DNA of 23,350 nucleotides, from contig QXVZ01033311.1 in the NCBI GenBank assembly GCA_008931825.1, forward strand, positions 1-23,350, given 5' to 3'. The stretch is from Phallusia fumigata. Taxonomy: Eukaryota; Chordata; Ascidiacea; Phlebobranchia; Ascidiidae. The notes under the pieces are model-generated. The model was not told where the DNA came from and searched no databases. It was given only the letters and a program-made list of their open reading frames with translations. Both the position numbers and the translations under genes were made by a program. Numbering within the stretch: position 1 is the first letter of the stretch; each line of letters begins with the position of its first letter. Shown piece by piece: positions 1-9,909 of the stretch.

Positions 1-381
1 CCCAACGTGGTTTACATTTCACATACTAGTATAACTTGATGGTGATCAACAATCTCATACAAATTCCAGCTTGAATGATTGTATTAGTGCGTTATTGTCT
101 CGCAAGGTTGCGGGTTCTAATCCTGCACAAGTAGTTTGTGTTTCCAAGAGCAAGAAACTAGGACGGGTTCGTACCGACGAGTAAACCTCTAATCTAATTT
201 TGACAAATGCGACCAAACTTTTTGTTCACTCACTTTTTTAACTTTTACGTTTTACTACGTCTCTGCTTTAGACGGTCACGGGCATTTATTCGTTTTGTTT
301 GGGGCGATTTGTATTTGGGTCGATCACTTCTTTCGGTGGCTTTTTTTCGTCGCACCACACTCCCTTTACTAGTACGAGTGG

Positions 382-546
382 CAGTATAGGAGCCCCCATA
401 GCAGGAACGTTACCCCCCAGTCGAATTTCTCACAATGAGCTTCCGTCACACAACGCCTTGTAATGACGGAGTAGCTGCAGCGCGTTCAACCTTAACCCAC
501 CAATTGTGTCCTCCATTATTTTCGCGCCTTATAACGTCTCAACGTT
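382..546 (+). repeat. Dispersed repeat family, copy 1
   Basis: About 165 bp matching 1034-1217 closely, from the block ending in CCCCCAGTCGAATTTCTCAC through GCGCGTTCAACCTTAACCCA to the end ATTTTCGCGCCTTATAACGT. Contains the short inverted motif CGTCA...TGACG. Two further copies occur in the window, one of them inverted. Family identity unknown; no terminal inverted repeats or coding capacity seen. Confidence 0.8.
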
Positions 547-1033
547 GCGCAGCTATATCCGGCTTGGTGATTATTTCGTGCCGTTTGATCGCTATGATTT
601 CTTTCACCGAGCGAAAATTCAACCCCCAAATTTTGTAGCTTAAACCAAACTGGTCCAAGCGACTGGTTTTCGAAAGCTGTCTTATAAATTCCAGACCAAA
701 TGTCCTTAATCGTAATGATGGCAAACTCTTGCACACCGCTTTCCGTGACATCATTCGCCCAACTACGTTAACCACCATAGAACAATAGTTATGAATGTTA
801 TTTTAGCGCCTCCTTCGTCTCCAGGAAAATCCATTGATCGTTACACTTTTGGCTTGGTATCCCACTGCGTTTTGCCGTACTCTTCATGCGCTCGCAACGA
901 TTTCGCTTTATTGCTCTGAAGAAGCCCATTGTTCTGGTGGACGAAACGTCAGCAAAAATGAAAAGTTATTTAACAAAAAACTAGTATTTTTTGCGAAGTT
1001 TTACACTGGAAGAACGACAAACAGTCTTGTTAA

Positions 1034-1217
1034 ATATAGGAACCAACACGGCAGGGACGTTTCCCCCCTGTCGAATTTCTCACAATACGCCAAAAATTTT
1101 CTCACAATGAGCTTCCGTCACACAACGCCTTGTATGACGGAGTAGCTGCAGCGCGTTCAACCTTAACCCACCGATTGTGTCCTCCATTATTTTCGCGCCT
1201 TATAACGTCTCAATGTT
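1034..1217 (+). repeat. Dispersed repeat family, copy 2
   Basis: Second direct copy of the 382-546 repeat, 652 bp downstream. It differs by a roughly 20-bp insertion that repeats the TTTCTCACAATACGCC stretch, and by a few substitutions and 1-base indels. Confidence 0.8.
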
Positions 1218-1428
1218 ACAACGCATTGATAAGTATTTGCTTTACAACTCCCGTATTTTAACCACTGAATATCAGCTCCTCTTATCAAAAGCGGCCCGTC
1301 TTTCTTTCACAGCACGACCAAGCCTGTGCCAACGCATTTTGTAAGCAGCAACGTTCCAATTGAAATAATCTACTTGTTGACGAAAAAGCTACAGCACTCC
1401 AACTTGCTGGGGGATAGAATGACTGATT

Positions 1429-1519
1429 GACGTCAAAACGCTGCGAGGCGCAAAAAGTAAAGAGTACAATTGGTGAATCAAGGCAGAACGCGCTGCGGCC
1501 CCACCGTTGTTACACAGCG
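1429..1519 (-). repeat. Dispersed repeat family, inverted diverged copy
   Basis: Read on the minus strand, this matches the 3' half of the 382-546 repeat, including the GCAGCGCGTTC core followed by a CACCAATTGT motif and TTTTGCGCCTC. It is more diverged than copies 1 and 2. Confidence 0.65.
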
Positions 1520-2043
1520 TTAGCCTAATTATTAGTTTTTTTGCAAAAAGTAGCAATTGGTTGGTTTTTATCATGCCACCGGCAAACGTAATTGGTACCT
1601 TGATGTGTATTATGTGGTATATGTTTTCACGATGTACCGAAGCCTGTACGCTAGGCACCATCTGATTGTTATGACTTAACAATAGTTTGATTGACAAACA
1701 ACGCACCCTCCGATTTCCAGTATTTCCTTCTCTGTCGCTAGGCGAAATAATGCATTAAAGATACATATCAGGTGACTCTGCGTGTGATACCGTCAGTAGC
1801 AGTTGTGTGGTTTAACTTTATAGTGGGACACAGTTAATAACATACTAGGGTTTGTTTGTTAGTTTCATTTTTATCCTCGGTGGGCGGAACAACGCCTGAA
1901 TACGTTAAACATTTTATAAATTCACCGTCGCGCTGCAAGTGTTATTACAGTTCCGTTGTTCTGTTTTATTTTGATGTTTTAATTTTTTGGAAGTTGGAAC
2001 AATGTCGCTTACATTTTTTGCTCAGCATTCACAAATTACAGAG

Positions 2044-2110
2044 ACAGGATTAGAACCCACAACCTTGCGAGCACAAAACAGTCGCGCTAATCACTTAGTC
2101 ATCATGGCGA
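2044..2110 (-). repeat. tRNA-derived SINE fragment
   Basis: The minus strand reads CGCAAGGTTGTGGGTTCTAA TCC, a B-box-like T-arm, preceded by a stretch with A-box character (ATGATGACTAAGTGATTAGC). The same motif recurs at many sites in the window with different flanks, so it is a dispersed tRNA-like element rather than a functional tRNA. Confidence 0.5.
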
Positions 2111-2779
2111 AAAGAGTTATAGTTGCTTGGCTTAAAACGAGTAAACAAGCAGAAATAGTCTTTGCTTTATCAATTAACTGCCACAAATCCTGTTTGTCTG
2201 TTTGTTTGATATTTATTTGTTTGTTTGTATTTGTGAATATTTGCTAGCTTAGTTAGTGTCAAGGGACTTTAAAAGATTGTTAAAGCGTTAATAATAAGCA
2301 AAAACCCAAAAAGGAGCCAATGGAGTCGTTTTACTGAAAGATCGTGTTAGTCTGCGCGATATTTTACATCAAAACCGGTAAGAAAACTGAAATATTCTCT
2401 GTTGTATTTGTTGCGCAGTATTTCAGTCGCTTGTGGCCGCGTTTGGGAACTCTATAGCGCTACCAGTAAAAAAAACGAACGATTCATCTGGGCCGACACG
2501 AACATGTGATGGCGCACGAGAGCAGTTCGGAGAAGAGCAGAGACGAAAATGAAGTCGAACAGACAGCTGTCATAGATTGAGTTGATATATGGAAACGAAA
2601 TAACAACAGTGGCAATTTTACTCCGACCGAATTAATGTAGGACTATACACGAGCCTAGCAATGTTCCGTTCAATCACTTTACTGGACGGCAAAAACATAA
2701 AATGAGTCGGATGTCGAATTGTCTGCTTCGTTGCTGTTCCGATGAAATTTGTAACTTTTTTTGGTAAATTTTGTTACAG

Positions 2780-5700
2780 GTTCGAGCCTAACTTGCCCCA
2801 AACACATGTTTCAATGTATAAATCAGACTTGTATGTTTAATTACAACCTATGCGACGGAACTACAGACTGTGAAGGAGACATAGACGAACAAAACTGTGA
2901 CGGTTGGTAGAAAAGTATCTTCTTTATTCGTTGTCATACATTGCTGAAAATGTCTTCGTAAGCTAAGGCAAGCAACATAATTAATTATTTAAACCTCAAA
3001 CTCTGTTGACTAAGGGAAAACTCTAAGGGTTAAAAGTTGTGCAACCGTCCTTGCTTGCTTGCTGTCGAACAAACCACAATCAACTGAATGTTCTTGCAGG
3101 AAACTGTGCGGCTGATGAATATGAATGCGCTTCTGGGGCCTGTATACCTCTGTAACCACATGTTTCAGTGTTCAAGCGACAGTCCCTGCTTAGATAACTA
3201 CGTCAGATGTGATGGAAATGCATCATGCGATGGGGACATTGACGAACAAAACTATGACGGTAAGTAGAAAAGTATTTTCATCCTAAAAAATTCTTCTTCA
3301 GTTAAGGAAAGCTACATAACCATCAGTTGAGGCTGACAAAGTTGTGATTTGAAGCTGTTTCGTAAGAAAGAATTTAAAATAAAAGTTTCGAAGTCGCGCA
3401 GCTACTTCTGGCTTGCTGTCAAACCCAAAAAACTGAATGTTCTTGCAGGCAATTGTGCGGCTGATGAGTATGAATGCGCTTCTGGGACCTGTATACCTCT
3501 GTACATGAAATGCAATCGTCGTAGAGACTGTGCAGGAAACGACGACGAAGCCAACTGCACAAGTAAATAACCGAAAATCACGTCAGTGATGTTGTGTGCG
3601 CAGAGTTTGACGAAACAGTGCTTAACTTTTCGAAATATTACAATACAAAGGGTTGTCAATTCAAACTTCACCATTGACTGGCGTTTTTACTTTCTTTCTT
3701 CCTTTGCCTGAATCGGATCAAAGTGACCATCTTCTTTGAAGCAAGAATCTCATAATATCAATTACCAATTTTTACCTTCCTGTATTTTTTTGCATCTAGT
3801 TTCGGAAGGTTGCAGATATTATTAACATCAATGTCATTCATCAGGGGGGTGCGTTCCACTCGAAGCAGCTTGTGATGCATATGGGATTAGAACCACCAAC
3901 CTCACGATTGCAAGGCGATTGTGCTTGTGACTTAGCCATCATATAAGCCTAACTGGGATTAGAACCACTAACCTCACGATTGCAAGGTGGTTGTACTAAC
4001 CACTTGCCGATCTCAAGAGCCGAAATAGGATTAGAACAACCAACTATGGCATTTTAGGATTGTGGTTGTTCAGTCCATTTTAAGTTCGATTCGGTATTGG
4101 ATTTCAAACAAAAATCTTTATTTTTCAGTGATCGCAGCTATATGTTCCTCAAACGGAATTTTAGCAAGGTAAGTATTGAGACATCATACTTTGCAATGAG
4201 ATACCAAATATAGAGTTTGCTTTCTTGAACTTGTTGGATGATGACTGTCGTTATTTTCACAGCATTCCAGGAAGCTACGTCCTATCATTGCTTCCCAAAG
4301 CTGGTTACCAACTGCAAATGGTTGGNACCGAAATAGGATTAGAACAACCAACTATGGCATTTTAGGATTGTGGTTGTTCAGTTCATTGTAAGTTTGATTC
4401 AGTATTGGATTTCAAACAAAAATCTTTTTTTTTTCAGTGATCGCAATTAATTGTTCCTCAAACGGAGTTTTTGAGTTTTTGCAAGGAAAGTATTGAGACA
4501 TCATATTTTGCAATGAGATACCAAATAAGGAGTTTGCTTTCTTTAATTTGTTGGATGATGACTGTCGTTATTTTTACAGCATTCCAGGAAGCTACGTCCG
4601 ATCTTTGCTTCCCGTAGCAGGTTACCAACTGCAAATGGTTGGTGACGATCTGAGACCACTGGCCGACTGCTCTGCTACGATGAACAACGAAACAGCCAAA
4701 TACGAAATGTCGTTCCACACTGGGATGGAACAATGTTCAGCAAATTTCATTGTGAGACCAGTGGATAAGCTGAAATGTAATTGAAATTATAAGAATAATA
4801 ACTTGCTAAAAACGCGTTGTTTACCTCTATCTAATGACATCAAGCGATTTTCTGTTTGTGGTGTTTCGCTGCAGGAGAGCGACACTGAAATCGTGGTGAC
4901 GTACAAGATCTTGCTCGTTCGCTCCACTTGATCACAAGTGATAACCCGCACCGGGGAATGGCCGACCGTAGTGTTCCAATGCTGTTACTCCAAATCAGGG
5001 CTTGTCTCGATGCATCAACCTCTCTTGGTTCTTATCAGGTCAGCAGGTTTAGCTGTACAGTTCTGCTGCCAATAACTTATACCAATATCGTGCAATAAGT
5101 AAAACCCACACTTGCATGTATGTTGGTTCGCATATAATTCAAAGTAGTTGACCAACTGGCGATTCACTACTTGAAGCTGACATGTGTAGCAGGCAGCAGT
5201 GTTTGTAAAACGACATTTGGCAGGCTTACCACCGACCCCTACGTAGATCAGTTGGTTCGAATCCCAACTCAGGCTAGATATTTCAGCGGCAAACACATTC
5301 TCTTTCTACAGTCACGTTGAAGTGAATGTGGGCAAAACATCGTCGTCATTCACAATGGAAATAATGGCTCGTTATACATCGGACACTTTTGCTACAGTGG
5401 AAAATGCTCAAGCAATAACAATTGGATCCCCTGTTTACATCGGTGTCAAGATTGATGTGGGACCTGATACCGACATGGTTTTGCAGGTATTATATCCATC
5501 GAAATTAGTAGTTACATAATCCCTCCGGTTATAATTCTTTCTGTGTTAGGGGAATGCGTGCGAAGTGAGACCCGCTGAAACGAAACTGGGGTCGTTTATT
5601 CAGTAGTCAACGAAGGGTGAGGACTGGTAACACAACGAAAGCTGCAAAAAAAACCTTAATAACCCTTCTTTGTAGTTGTGTAGTGGAAGATCCTCTTACT

Positions 5701-8231
5701 GCAGAAGGGAATGTCATCTACAACTTGACCGATCCCCGTGTGTTCGGGTTCTCATTCCTGGGATTCGGTTGGGCTGGCAACCGAGATGCGGAACAGGAGT
5801 TGTGGGTCACGTGCAACATGAACATCTGTGAAACAACTGAAACCAACGACTGTGAAATAGTAAGAAATGTAATTGGGAAACTATATGAGCATCACTAAAA
5901 TCATGAGAAATGTGAGAGCAAGGTTTGAACTCACGACTTCAGCATGTCCGAGCTTGGTATTTTATCAGCTTAACTACATACGTCAAATTGTCTCATAAGA
6001 AAAATTAGGAATACAGTATTCGATCAATGACCCAACTTTTGTGAAATTACTGTTACCTCTCAGCACCTAACCCAGTTGCTCCCAAACCCTTTTGAGTCGT
6101 TTCCCCTTTTTGATTATTTTGACACTTTTTATTTCTCTCCTACTAGAAAAGAAGTGATAAAAGTATTAAAATGTTTGGAACCATTGGACTGCTTAAAATA
6201 AATACTGCATTTATCATAAATAGAATAACAAAATAAAGTTTCTTTTCGGTTGGCTGCTACTGATCGAGCCATTATTACTGTCATTATATAAACTGTCACG
6301 TTATTGCTAACAGGACTGCTCACCACCTCAACTACCTCCGCTAATCAAGAGGTCAATCACAAGTGAAAGCAACGGAGCAGAAAATAAAATTTCAGTCGGG
6401 CCATTTGTCCTTGCTCCTGAAATTGTTAATGATGATCCACCTACTTGTGAGAAGGTAACAACTTGTGGTGTTGCTTCAAGTAATGACAGTACAGTGAGGT
6501 ACGGGACATGTTGAGTTGTGCGTGCCATGTACCTTGTTGCGAACGACGTACTTTACTAACTAACCATACCGTAGTGCCTTTCTTGGTCAAGGATGGCAGT
6601 AAATTATAGTGCGTATTGAGTTGCGCGTGTTACGAACGACGTAGCCTCCCAACGAACCGTACCGTGGTGCTATTCTTGGTCAAGGATGGTTGTAGGTAAA
6701 GCCCGTATTGAGGTGCGCGTACCACGTACCTGGTTTCGAACGCCGTACCGTACCAAGGTATCGTACTGTGCAGTAGTGCCATCCTTCGGGTCAAGTACAT
6801 TAGCTAACTGGGTGTGTTCACTGTGTAGAAGGAATTGGGATGTTCTCACCAGTGTGGGATTGATACAACCGGAGCAGCGCAATGTTTTTGTCCTGAAGGA
6901 TATTTCCTGAATGGTGATGAAAGGACTTGTGTTGGTAAACACATTTTTATCTTTCACCATCTCAAAACTATCTTGCTTCGTATAGTTAAAGTGTTGCAAA
7001 TATATTATTGATTTCGTTTGTAATTCGTTTACCCTCAAACCAGAAGTTTCTTTCAAGTGACATAGAACCAAGGCTGAATTTGAACCCAAGACCTTTAGTA
7101 CCCAAGCGACAGCCTCGGTCATTTTGGCGATTTTTTCGTTGAAAAGAACACAACATATTTAAGCCAGTGATGCACCGAATCGGCTAAATTAGGTTCGGAC
7201 CGAAACCGAATATTCGGCAGTTTTTGCCGAATAATTTCGGCCGAATCAACCGAATCATTTGTGACGTCACGCAAACCCGTTACGCTTTTGACGTAATCAC
7301 AAGATATTGCTGCTAGGCAAACTGTGGTGCTAGAACTGAATAGTTGTGTTGTATTATTATCTTGTGCTGTGGGTTTAAAGATTGTCGCGGCCGTCGTTGC
7401 AAGCCTCCAAATGAGCTACCGATATTTCGCTGGGAGTGGACAAAACGATATTGCTTTAACAAATGCTAGTTGACGCGATAAATAAAACAATAATTGCCTT
7501 GTCTGTAACAGCAAGACATCTGCCATCTGACATTTAAGTCCTCGTTTTAAAAACGAATATCGCAATTACGATTGCATTAACTTGCCGTAAACAACAGGAT
7601 AACAAAAATACTCTGCGCAACAGTTTAACTGTTACGAAACAAAAAAATCATAAATCCTTTGTTGTATTTTTTCGTTGTTAGACTTGTTAGTTATAGCGCA
7701 GTTTGAAAGTTTGTGTAGCACGTAGGCGGAAAGACTCGTGCCTTAAAGCAAGCATCGCTTTAAGTTATTATCAAATGAGGCCCGGACACTATTGTTGGTG
7801 TTCCAGAACGTTCTTTTTGTTGCGAGTAAAAGTTCGGTTTCGGCCGAATCNATGATTGTGTGGTACGTAGGCGGAAAAACTCGTGCCTTAAAGCAAGCAT
7901 CGCTTTAAGTGAATATCAAATGAGGCCCGGACACTTGATTGTCAAATGGTGTTCCAGAACGTTCTTTTTGGCCGAATAATTTTGGCAAACCAAAGCTTCG
8001 GTACAACACTAATTTAAACCAATCACATATACATTTGCTCCTATTATATTTATTCGATTTTTTCCGCAACATTTGCTTTTGTTTATTTTGTCAGAGGTCA
8101 AACGAGGCATTGCCAAACTGATGAATGTTCCTCTCATCTCGTCTCTCTTCCTCGTGATGATGATGATGATCCTTATCGCGGCTGTTGCTAGGGCGATAAA
8201 GAAGAAGGATGGAAAACTGGTGGAGATTTAG
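2780..8231 (+). CDS. LDLa-ZP-EGF type I membrane protein (spliced; 5' end not identified)
   Basis: Proposed exons: 2780-2902 and 3449-3562 (LDLa modules), 4129-4168, 4580-4776, 4875-4999, 5312-5486, 5550-5602, 5676-5859, 6314-6454 (ZP), 6829-6934 (EGF), 8095-8231 (transmembrane and tail, stop 8229-8231). LDLa 1 has six Cys and an acidic CDGTTDCEGDIDEQNC end. LDLa 2 ends CAGNDDEANC. The ZP-N half carries ADCSATMN, GMEQCSANF and VITRTGEW...FQCCY. The ZP-C half ends ELWVTCNMNIC. It is followed by LIKRSI, a dibasic processing-site-like motif, and a hydrophobic GPFVLAPEIV patch typical of ZP proteins. The EGF exon has GCSHQC...CFCPEGY...TCV. The last exon gives a hydrophobic helix, then KKKDGKLVEI. 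ZP proteins polymerise outside the cell, so this is likely an egg-coat, epithelial or receptor-type surface protein. Problems: an in-frame TGA at 4929-4931, a one-base phase conflict between 4776 and 4875, and a GC-type donor at 4999. These could be sequence errors, a variant allele or decay. Splice phases agree for the other junctions from 5312 to the stop. Confidence 0.8.
3100..3259 (+). pseudogene. Fused, frameshifted LDLa exon inside the ZP gene
   Basis: Flanked by a good acceptor and donor. It starts like the 3449-3562 exon (NCAADEYECASGACIPL) and then abruptly continues as a different LDLa module (HMFQCSSDSPCLDNYVRCDG) resembling the 2780-2902 exon. The two halves are in different frames: the first meets TAA at the junction (about 3152-3154). 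Its length of 160 nt breaks the phase 1-1 rule obeyed by both neighbours (123 and 114 nt). The last conserved Cys codon is TAT instead of TGT. It looks like the product of an unequal exchange or deletion between LDLa exons, probably skipped in a functional mRNA. Confidence 0.65.
3885..4060 (-). repeat. Tandem tRNA-like SINE fragments in an intron
   Basis: The minus strand carries two adjacent copies of CTTGCAATCGTGAGGTTG..GGTTCTAATCCC, resembling the anticodon-loop to T-arm part of a tRNA with a TGC anticodon-like triplet and a B box. One has an ATGGCTAAGTCAC stretch like an A box. A shorter third motif follows near 4026. No acceptor stem can be formed, so these are SINE remnants and not tRNA genes. 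Confidence 0.55.
4020..4325 (+). repeat. Direct duplicate, left copy, ending at an assembly gap
   Basis: About 305 bp repeated immediately after the single N at 4326. Both copies contain the small ZP-gene exon that starts at 4129 and the start of the next exon. They differ at roughly twenty positions. The left copy keeps a good donor (AAGGTAAGT) after its small exon, while the right copy has AAGGAAAGT. The left copy ends inside an exon at the N. Best read as overlapping contig ends from two haplotypes or two paralogues. Confidence 0.8.
4326..4326. other. Single-N assembly gap
   Basis: Separates two diverged 305-bp direct duplicates within the ZP gene. The left sequence stops inside an exon. 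Confidence 0.85.
4327..4641 (+). repeat. Direct duplicate, right copy, starting at an assembly gap
   Basis: Right partner of the 4020-4325 duplicate, beginning within 1-2 bases of the N. It continues into the complete ZP exon 4580-4776. In the shared exon the copies encode different residues (YVLSLLPKAG against YVRSLLPVAG), so the divergence includes amino-acid changes. Confidence 0.8.
5000..5311. other. Intron of the ZP gene with a tRNA-like B-box motif
   Basis: Lies between the ZP exons ending at 4999 and starting at 5312. It contains a plus-strand GTTGGTTCGAATCCCAAC hairpin at about 5251-5268, a T-arm-like B box, with no surrounding tRNA fold. The long minus-strand open frame across it has no recognisable domain. 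Confidence 0.45.
5905..5995 (-). repeat. tRNA-like SINE fragment in an intron
   Basis: The minus strand reads TAGTTAAGCTGATAAAATAC (A-box-like), then GTCGTGAGTTCAAACC (B-box-like), at roughly tRNA spacing with a longer variable region. It lies in the intron between exons 5676-5859 and 6314-6454. No complete acceptor stem was found. Confidence 0.5.
6511..6796 (+). repeat. Three-unit degenerate tandem repeat in an intron
   Basis: Units begin at about 6511, 6616 and 6708 with TTGAGTTG/TTGAGGTG and share GCGAACGACGTA-like, CCGTACCGTGGTGC-like and TTGGTCAAGGATGG-like blocks. Unit lengths are about 105, 92 and 89 bp. The array ends some 30 bp before the EGF exon at 6829. It is richer in CG dinucleotides than the flanking intron. 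Confidence 0.75.
7048..7130 (-). repeat. tRNA-like SINE fragment in an intron
   Basis: The minus strand reads ATGACCGAGGCTGTCGCTTG, then GGTCTTGGGTTCAAATTC, resembling A- and B-box segments. It sits just after the EGF exon and ahead of the hAT-like element. Confidence 0.45.
7157..8019. mobile_element. Non-autonomous hAT-like DNA transposon
   Basis: The left end at 7165 (CAGTGATGCACCGAATCGG) and the right end at 8011, read on the minus strand (TAGTGTTGTACCGAAGCT), are inverted repeats matching at about 13 of 17 positions. They fit the CAG(G/T)GATGCACCGA ends known from hAT elements. Subterminal sequence is rich in TTCGGCCGAA-type palindromes. Flanking 8-bp direct repeats, ATTTAAGC (7157-7164) and ATTTAAAC (8012-8019), differ at one base; 8 bp is the hAT target-site length. 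No transposase frame is present. The single N at 7851 lies inside, and part of the interior is duplicated around it, so the true length is shorter or unknown. It sits in the last intron of the ZP gene, ending about 75 bp before the final exon. Confidence 0.8.
7706..7990 (+). repeat. Direct duplicate flanking the N at 7851
   Basis: About 7706-7820 and 7852-7970 share the same series (GTAGGCGGAAA, ACTCGTGCCTTAAAGCAAGC, ATGAGGCCCGGACAC, GTTCCAGAACGTTCTTTTTG) with several differences and an 8-10 bp indel. The copies meet at the single N, as expected when two contigs overlapping inside the transposon were placed end to end. Confidence 0.8.
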
Positions 8232-9909
8232 GAGTTGGAATTAAAATGACAGAATGATATAAGTTTAACCGTTATGTAGTCGTATATACATGCATTGGTG
8301 CTTCGTGTGCTTGTTCGAATAAGGAAAGGACCGATTAAATGTGTCGGTTTTAAGGCGAAATGTCGAAGATTGATAACATCACTTGAAGGATTTGATAACT
8401 AACAAAAGTTGGCAACGGTAAAAAAGTTGTGTTAATACTTAAACTGTTCAGAAACAATATGCAACAGTATTATTTTAGCCCAATGAAATTATGTTTCCAA
8501 CTCCAAAATGTTTGAAGATGCGACGGTTCAATATTTTTAATCCTGCGCTTAAATGCAAGCAATGTTTTCAAAACATATGACCTTCATTACATGAAACCAG
8601 CGAAATTGGTTTTACAATTTGAACACTGAAAACTACATTTGATGACTTTTATCAACATATCATCGGCACATTAACATGCTTCAAGTGGTGCTCTGAGCCA
8701 AGAGTACTTTGCTCTACGAGTTTCCACTAGTCGTGGCCAACAAACTTTAAAGTATAAATGCGCCATAGTATGGAACGAAACACCTTGTAAGGTTACAAAC
8801 ACATAAAACGAAAAGACAGTTTTTCAGCATGAATCAAAACTTTCTTTTGGTCACTTAACTCCAAACAGTCACAAGAAGCTCTATAGATTGTTGGTTACAT
8901 GTAGGAGGACTACGAGGTCCACGATTAAGCTGTTCCCTAATCAAGTTTGCAACAAGGCGTAGTGTCATGTGATGGTAAGCTACTTTGCATTTTTTGACAT
9001 TTTTGTTGGACCTACACTAAATCGTAGATACACAATTCACAGTTTTAACTTGAATTCAATACGAAGATACAAGCCAGTACTTTCTGACTATAGCAAAGAC
9101 GTTTATCGAAACTTAAAACATATTCACACATAAGTACTTCACTCAATACATCGAAGTTGTGCAAGTTATTCTCTATTTGGTATGCCAAATTAGTTTCCAC
9201 TTTTTTACCTTTCTTTGATTTTCCCTACTTCCCAATTCCGTTACCAAGCTCTTTGTGTAACCACGTGACTAGTCACGGTAGAGTGACTACGACGTCACAA
9301 ACACACGGAACCCAAATATTGACTTTCTGTCCGGGGTTAAAAACAAACCACTTTGTTGCATTGAATGTTAAGATGGCAGGCTATTTGTAAAATCGATTTG
9401 TGATTATGTTTTTTAAGGAATTTCCTAGAATAGTAAAGCTATTTCTGTGGTACTTTGACGATAAATCAAAACCTTTTACTAGGTGTTGTTTTTAATAAAT
9501 TCGTACAAAATTATCAAAATACTAATTGAATAGGATTGATTAGAGATAATATGTAAATCATCTTAATGTGACAGAAATACAAATCACTATTTACAAATTT
9601 CTGGTTGCTAGGTGTATAACAAGTTTTTAGCGAGGAAAAACTCGACCAATCTCGGGTTATTGTCATTTGAACTTTGACCCCATATACAGGTCAGCTTAAA
9701 GCGTGTTGAAACTCGGTAACACAAATATTGTTGAATATTTCATCAAGAAATAAGTAGAAGATTAACCAAAGCAAATCGGCAGTTAATTTTCTTTTACATT
9801 ATATATGTACAGAATGTAACAAAATTATTTAATTGGGTAAAACTTTTTTAATTTGTTGCTTGATTGCATTTGTCGCAGTGTTATTGACACTCATCGAATT
9901 AGATTGAAT
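8232..9909. other. Intergenic region between convergent genes
   Basis: Lies between the 3' ends of the plus-strand ZP gene and the minus-strand intelectin gene. No exon-like segment with splice signals and a known domain was found. ATTAAA at 8334-8339 is a possible polyadenylation signal for the ZP gene. The minus strand has ATTAAA at 9828-9833, about 80 nt past the intelectin stop. A perfect 14-bp palindrome (CGTGACTAGTCACG) lies at 9264-9277. The open frame at 9157-9390 has no recognisable domain. Confidence 0.5.

Larger units (their letters stand above)
1..2779. other. Repeat-rich region without an identifiable gene
   Basis: No exon with a recognisable domain was found on either strand. 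It holds two direct copies and one inverted copy of a dispersed repeat (listed separately) and SINE-like fragments with RNA polymerase III B-box-like motifs near 107-127 and 2046-2075. Minus-strand open frames at 516-778 overlap each other in two frames and match nothing I know. The first exon (signal peptide) of the downstream LDLa/ZP gene should lie in or near the right part of this stretch, because the first LDLa exon at 2780 enters in phase 1, but I could not identify it. Confidence 0.6.

Noticed and set aside
539..778. Minus-strand open frame beginning MVVNVVGRMMSRK
   Set aside because: Competes with another open frame in the same place, has no recognisable family and no supporting splice sites.
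3885..4010. Possible tRNA gene (minus strand, TGC anticodon-like)
   Set aside because: No acceptor stem or complete cloverleaf; two adjacent degenerate copies point to SINE remnants.
5015..5296. 93-codon minus-strand frame with several Cys
   Set aside because: Lies in a ZP-gene intron and includes a tRNA-like B-box fragment; Cys spacing fits no known module.
6670..7122. 150-codon minus-strand open frame
   Set aside because: It runs antisense across the EGF exon, a SINE fragment and the tandem repeat; no domain and no splice context.
9264..9277. Perfect 14-bp palindrome CGTGACTAGTCACG
   Set aside because: Isolated, without repeat relatives or regulatory context; it can occur by chance.
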